A DNA stretch of 43,067 bases from Fibrobacter sp. (GTDB taxonomy: Bacteria; Fibrobacterota; Fibrobacteria; Fibrobacterales; Fibrobacteraceae): positions 1 to 43,067 of the forward strand of contig JAGDBD010000071.1 of assembly GCA_017959225.1 (NCBI GenBank), in the 5' to 3' direction. The notes below the pieces were generated by a model, which saw nothing but the letters and a program-made list of their open reading frames with translations, made no database searches and was not told the origin of the DNA. Shown piece after piece: positions 39,783 through 43,067 of the stretch. The position numbers were made by a program, and so were the translations under genes. Each line of letters starts with the position of its first letter. Within the stretch, counting starts at the first letter, position 1.

Positions 39783-41912
39783 ATGCTCAAAAAAGTTGTT
39801 TTCGTGCTACTGTCCGTTGCTTGCGGAGTTTTTGCGGAATGGACAGGGCTTATGGATAAACCTGCAACAAGGCTTGTTGACGGTGAAGAATATTATGTGA
39901 TCCAAAATGCGGAACATTTAGCCTGGTTTGCTAATGAAGTGAATTTGGGTTCTACATCGTTAAAGTTGATTTTGGATACGAATATCGTCTTTGGCGAAAA
40001 CGCTTACACCATGTGCACCAAGAATTGGACTCCTATCGGAAACGGCTCTGCATTTTCCGGGGTGATCGATGGTAATGGCTACACGATTTTTGGACTTAAT
40101 GGATCTGGATCTAATGTGGGACTTGTCGGCACTTTAAGCGGCACGATTAAAAATTTGACCATTTCGTATTCCAGTTTTACAGCTTCCGGTACAAATGGAT
40201 TCGCAGGTGCTTTTGCTGGTACAAATAACGGAACAGTTTCTTACAAGGGATCGTCCGGGCAATACAATTACATAGGTGGAATTGTCGGGGATAATTCCGG
40301 AAACGTTGTAGGCTCTAAAAATACGGGAGCGATTACCGGTATTTATGCGGGAGGAATTGTGGGTTATGCTACGGCGGGTTCTACGCAAAAGTGTACCAAT
40401 ACAGGATCTGTTTCAGGATATGATGTTGGAGGAATTGTTGGATATGTCAAAAATGGAATGTCCATTGCTAATTGCGTGAACAATGGAAATGTTACGGGAC
40501 AAAGTTACGGCAGGTCTGGAGGGCTCGCTGGATACACTACGGGGAGTACGTCCCTTTCTTTTAGCACATCCTCTTCCATTACGGTGGGATATTCTGGAAT
40601 GAAGGGGGCTTTGTATGGAACTCTTTATGGGGCTTCTAGTTATACCTATTACGATAAGCGTGTAGGCTTGGGAGCTTATGGTGAAAAAAATCAAAGTGGC
40701 ACGACTAGCAATGTCTCTGGCATGACGACTGCCAATATGCAAAAAGATCTGTTCGCTTGGAATTTAAACACGAAGTTTGGAACGGCATCTAATTCTGGAA
40801 TCTGGTGCAGAACCTCGGGCTATCCACAAATTGCAGACGGAAACTGTAAAGCGACAAAACGTGTAATTTTTGATAACAATGGTCAAACTACAACGGTGTA
40901 TACCAATTCAAAAGGGAACGTCACGCTGCCCGAAGCACCGGACGCTGGCGATGATCAAGTTTTTATGGGATGGTATGACGGAGAAACTTTAATCACAGGC
41001 GAAACGATTGTTTTGAATGACATGACGGCAAAAGCCGTGTTTGCGAATAAAGAAGATCTGTATTATTCCGTTCGCTTCTATAATTCAGATTTGACTCTTA
41101 TCGATTCTCTTTATTTGCAATATGAAACGATCCCTGAATGGAACGGTTCTGTGAATAGGGAATCGACCGCCCAGTATACGTATGAATTCACCGGATGGGA
41201 TAAAGAACTTGCTCCTGTTACTTGCGATGCCGATTACTATGCGGTTTATGATTCTTCGGTAAGAAAGTATGAAGTTGTTTTTGCGGATTATGACGGAACG
41301 GTTCTTGGAAAAGATTCCGTGCCGTATGGAGAAATGCCTTTAGCTGTTCAGGATCCTGAAAGAGCATCGACGAAGAAATATTCTTACGCATTCAAAAGTT
41401 GGAGCCCGGAAATTGCCGCTGTTTTGAAGAATGTTCAATACAAAGCTCTTTATGATTCCGTTCAGTTTAACTGCTCCATTCGTATTGACATGGGGGACTT
41501 TTCGATGGAATCTTCCATCGGATGCGGCAATGCTTTTACACTGCCGACGGTTCCGAAAAAAGACGGCTTTACTTTTGAAGGCTGGTACAATGGGGAAGAA
41601 AAACTCGGAATTGCGGGCGATGAAATTGAAGTGTCGGACGATATGACGATTACGGCAAAGTATTCTGAAATTCCGGACGATCGGACTGTTCTCGCTTTAA
41701 GAAAGGCGGCGTCGCATCTTTTTGTTGCGGTAGATTCTCGCCATTTGCAGATTATGCATGCGCCTATAGGTGTAAATTATGCTCTGTTCGATATGCAGGG
41801 AAGATCCCTTTTGCAGGGAAAAACTGTTCGTTCGGAATTTAGGATCGCTGTGAAACCTGGCCATTATTTGCTTCGGGTGGGAAGCGAAATGCGCCATGTG
41901 ATGGTGAAGTAA
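39783..41912 (+). CDS. Secreted GLUG/InlB-B-repeat protein with probable T9SS C-terminal domain
   Basis: 709 aa. Signal peptide MLKKVVFVLLSVACGVFA (1-18). An N-terminal module (about 20-130, YYVIQNAEHLAWFANEVNLG, NWTPIGNGSAFSGVIDGNGY) continues into GLUG-type repeats (IGGIVGDNSGNVVGSKNTGA, YAGGIVGYATAGSTQKCTNT, VGGIVGYVKNGMSIANCVNN). Four InlB/Listeria-Bacteroides-type repeats follow (about 359-630; FDNNGQTTTVYTNSKG...FMGWYDG; VRFYNSDLTLIDS...FTGWDKE; VVFADYDGTVLGKDSV...FKSWSPE; FTFEGWYNGEEKL). The last about 55 residues (NYALFDMQGRSLLQGKTVRS then GHYLLRV) match the pattern of T9SS/Por C-terminal sorting domains (Y.l.d.qGr....g.......l..G.Y.l.v). Probably a secreted, surface-attached adhesin-like protein. 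It follows the damaged lipoprotein by 6 bp. Confidence 0.82.
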   Translation: MLKKVVFVLLSVACGVFAEWTGLMDKPATRLVDGEEYYVIQNAEHLAWFANEVNLGSTSLKLILDTNIVFGENAYTMCTKNWTPIGNGSAFSGVIDGNGYTIFGLNGSGSNVGLVGTLSGTIKNLTISYSSFTASGTNGFAGAFAGTNNGTVSYKGSSGQYNYIGGIVGDNSGNVVGSKNTGAITGIYAGGIVGYATAGSTQKCTNTGSVSGYDVGGIVGYVKNGMSIANCVNNGNVTGQSYGRSGGLAGYTTGSTSLSFSTSSSITVGYSGMKGALYGTLYGASSYTYYDKRVGLGAYGEKNQSGTTSNVSGMTTANMQKDLFAWNLNTKFGTASNSGIWCRTSGYPQIADGNCKATKRVIFDNNGQTTTVYTNSKGNVTLPEAPDAGDDQVFMGWYDGETLITGETIVLNDMTAKAVFANKEDLYYSVRFYNSDLTLIDSLYLQYETIPEWNGSVNRESTAQYTYEFTGWDKELAPVTCDADYYAVYDSSVRKYEVVFADYDGTVLGKDSVPYGEMPLAVQDPERASTKKYSYAFKSWSPEIAAVLKNVQYKALYDSVQFNCSIRIDMGDFSMESSIGCGNAFTLPTVPKKDGFTFEGWYNGEEKLGIAGDEIEVSDDMTITAKYSEIPDDRTVLALRKAASHLFVAVDSRHLQIMHAPIGVNYALFDMQGRSLLQGKTVRSEFRIAVKPGHYLLRVGSEMRHVMVK

Positions 41913-41956
41913 GATGCGTCAGAATCTCGGCCTTTAACATCAACTTGCTTGTCTGC

Positions 41957-42598
41957 TTAGTATCGAATTGTTTTGGAAGGTTTCTTGTTTAGAAATTTTC
42001 CTGAAGCGTCTCTATTGTGCTTTGGCGTCGTAGTGTTACTTCGATTATAATTAAAATGTTTAATCGCCGAGACATTTGATGCCGAATTAGTGGAAAAGAG
42101 GCCCATAAAAAATCCATATGGTACTGTATATTGCGATGAACAATCTAAAAAAACAGACGCGGAATAATTTTGGACTGAGATTGTGTCGCCTTTATTTATA
42201 CTAAACGTCAGAGGAATGTATACATAGTTAGAATCAAAAGCGTTTTTCATGGCGTTATCAGTAGAACTAATGCTCACCTGTTTAAGCCTTGCTATTTTTG
42301 CGGCAATTTTAGAGGAATCTGCAAGGAGAATTGGGATCTTTCCGTCTACAAAAAAAGTGTCTAGACCAACAGAATCTACAACGCCTTCTAGATCTATGGT
42401 GTTTCGATTCCAATTTATGATATAAGGTTTGTTGGGAATATACTTGGTTGTTTGCATTCCGTGATATTCAATTTCTGGGCAGTGTATTTGCGAATCTGCC
42501 GCTGATGAAGAACTTTTTGAAGCAGAACTGGAACTTGCTGCATCTTGGGCAAAACTTACCTGAGATATAAAGAACAATGCAAGGAAAAGACGTTTCAT
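41957..42598 (-). CDS. Small secreted protein with Ser-rich linker, unknown function
   Basis: 213 aa. Signal peptide MKRLFLALFFISQVSFA (1-17, cleavage before QDAA), then a Ser-rich linker (SSSSASKSSSSAA) and an about 180-aa domain I do not recognise, with Cys in HCPEIEYHG and FLDCSSQYT probably disulfide-bonded. The C-terminus is basic and low complexity (NRSNTTTPKHNRDASGKFLN). It converges on the GLUG gene. ATG 42598 is preceded by TACATTTA (42603-42610), 4 nt away, with no Shine-Dalgarno. Lacks a lipobox, so it is a secreted periplasmic or extracellular protein; no known family. Confidence 0.75.
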   Translation of the reverse strand: MKRLFLALFFISQVSFAQDAASSSSASKSSSSAADSQIHCPEIEYHGMQTTKYIPNKPYIINWNRNTIDLEGVVDSVGLDTFFVDGKIPILLADSSKIAAKIARLKQVSISSTDNAMKNAFDSNYVYIPLTFSINKGDTISVQNYSASVFLDCSSQYTVPYGFFMGLFSTNSASNVSAIKHFNYNRSNTTTPKHNRDASGKFLNKKPSKTIRY

Positions 42599-42610
42599 AG
42601 AGTAAATGTA
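42599..42610 (-). promoter_or_regulatory. TACATTTA box of the small secreted-protein gene
   Basis: On the minus strand TACATTTA (42603-42610) ends 4 nt before ATG 42598; a second TATATT lies immediately upstream. The spacing is the same as at 5688. Confidence 0.4.
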
Positions 42611-42675
42611 AATATAAAATGGTGGAAAAGACGTTCAAACGGAGAAAAAGCGAATTAAAAAGTTGCCAAAATAGT

Positions 42676-42689
42676 TATCTTTAATCAGA
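42676..42689 (+). promoter_or_regulatory. TATCTTTA box before the 34-codon ORF
   Basis: TATCTTTA (42676-42683) ends 6 nt before ATG 42690. It probably drives the region to the window edge. Starts here are uncertain. Confidence 0.35.
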
Positions 42690-42794
42690 ATGCTCACAAG
42701 AATAAAAACGCAAATCCCAGCTGCATCGGAAAAAGAAATCGAAAAATCAAGTTGCTTAATGACCATAGTTTGTTTTTCGGGATTCGTAAAATAG
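42690..42794 (+). CDS. Possible 34-aa leader or small ORF
   Basis: MLTRIKTQIPAASEKEIEKS followed by a 14-residue tail and TAG at 42792-42794. It sits 6 nt after a TATCTTTA box and 8 nt before the ATG of the truncated CxxC gene, so it may be a small coupled peptide. No family and no strong ribosome-binding site. It could equally be untranslated leader. Low confidence. Confidence 0.22.
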   Translation: MLTRIKTQIPAASEKEIEKSSCLMTIVCFSGFVK

Positions 42795-42802
42795 CTGATA
42801 AT

Positions 42803-43067
42803 ATGGACCATGGTAAAGATGTCGAAAGCTCAGATTCCGTTTGGTATCCCTGTAACGAACCCGTTGCACAACGAATGATCCATCATGATTATGACCATTA
42901 TGTGACGCGTGTCGGAAAGTTTTTCTACCCTCATGGAAATGTTAATTTTAGTGAGTGCCCCAACTGCGGTAAACTGAACATCTCTTTTGGCGAAAAATGG
43001 GGCTATCTGAGCAAGACGCTTTTTGCTCATAACCCGTTCCGAGATAAATTTAGTTCAAATTACTCGC
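42803..43067 (+). CDS. Truncated hypothetical protein with CxxC zinc motif (runs off the window)
   Basis: An open frame from ATG 42803 to the window edge without a stop, 88 codons seen. It starts MDHGKDVESSDSVWYPCNEP and includes HHDYDHYVTRVGKFFYPHGN and ECPNCGKLNISFGEK, a CxxC pair likely to bind zinc together with other Cys/His residues. The frame is open upstream to 42659 but contains no better ATG. Codon choice and composition look coding, and the antisense ORF at 42830-43030 is not favoured. No family recognised. Completeness unknown because the C-terminus is outside. Confidence 0.55.
   Translation, partial: MDHGKDVESSDSVWYPCNEPVAQRMIHHDYDHYVTRVGKFFYPHGNVNFSECPNCGKLNISFGEKWGYLSKTLFAHNPFRDKFSSNYS

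Noticed and set aside
1-43067. CRISPR arrays, transposases, integrases or phage genes
   Set aside because: No regularly spaced repeats and no such protein motifs in any frame I read.

Overview
The window most resembles a chromosomal segment from a Gram-negative bacterium of the Fibrobacterota (Fibrobacter/Hallerella-like, FCB group). Four things point there: lipoproteins whose lipobox is followed by long poly-serine linkers (10502-11974, 36635-38539, 38766-39776); a lipoprotein GH5 glycanase with a CBM11-like domain; a short, region-1.1-lacking sigma-70 factor of the kind used as principal sigma in Bacteroidota; and many promoters of the Bacteroidota/FCB type (TAnnTTTG-like). The assignment rests on these features only. 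The window is densely coding, with no gene-free stretch over about 300 bp, and I see no insertion sequence, prophage or CRISPR array.

Layout. 1-10451 is a surface-polysaccharide locus: a truncated GT-C-like membrane glycosyltransferase (minus), a small possible gene remnant, a GT4-GT2-GT4 run (726-3804), two convergent GT2 genes, one of them polyprenyl-phosphate-sugar-synthase-like (3821-5652), and a second plus-strand unit of an LtaS/sulfatase-like membrane enzyme, WecE-type sugar aminotransferase, ATP-grasp ligase and Gfo/Idh/MocA oxidoreductase. It closes with a symmetrical terminator. 10502-14225 (minus) is a cobalamin-uptake operon: B12 riboswitch, BtuB-like TonB receptor, and a beta-propeller lipoprotein that I infer to be a BtuG-like partner. 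14311-15806 has aroD, a PTS-Ntr-like IIA protein and tRNA-Val(CAC), each followed by a clear terminator. 15822-19326 is an LRAT-domain membrane protein, TolC and MacA/HlyD operon without a MacB. 19329-21853 (minus) is BatD-BatE. 21890-25107 has a ModF-like double ATPase, FluC fluoride channel, Mrp/ApbC ATPase and DUF971. 25161-29654 is rpoD-like sigma plus two TPR proteins. 29697-36620 is mostly housekeeping: a small palindrome-flanked ORF, prmC-prfA, htpX-lemA, a NERD-like protein, a FadL-like porin and TcdA. 36635-43067 is secreted/accessory: GH5 lipoprotein, an N-terminally damaged Ser-linker lipoprotein, a GLUG/InlB-repeat protein with a probable T9SS C-terminal domain, a small secreted protein and a truncated CxxC protein.

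Most interesting points. (i) A recurrent TAnnTT box lies only 4-7 nt before the start codon of about 14 genes, including divergent pairs, suggesting widespread leaderless or near-leaderless mRNAs read by the short sigma factor encoded here. (ii) A B12-riboswitch-controlled BtuB plus Ser-linker beta-propeller lipoprotein looks like a BtuB/BtuG system outside Bacteroidota, and an interspersed repeat has apparently been captured in frame in the lipoprotein signal peptide. (iii) The WecE/ATP-grasp/Gfo-Idh trio next to GT-C and GtrB-like genes may make an unusual N-acylated 4-amino sugar. (iv) LRAT-TolC-MacA is an unusual gene combination.
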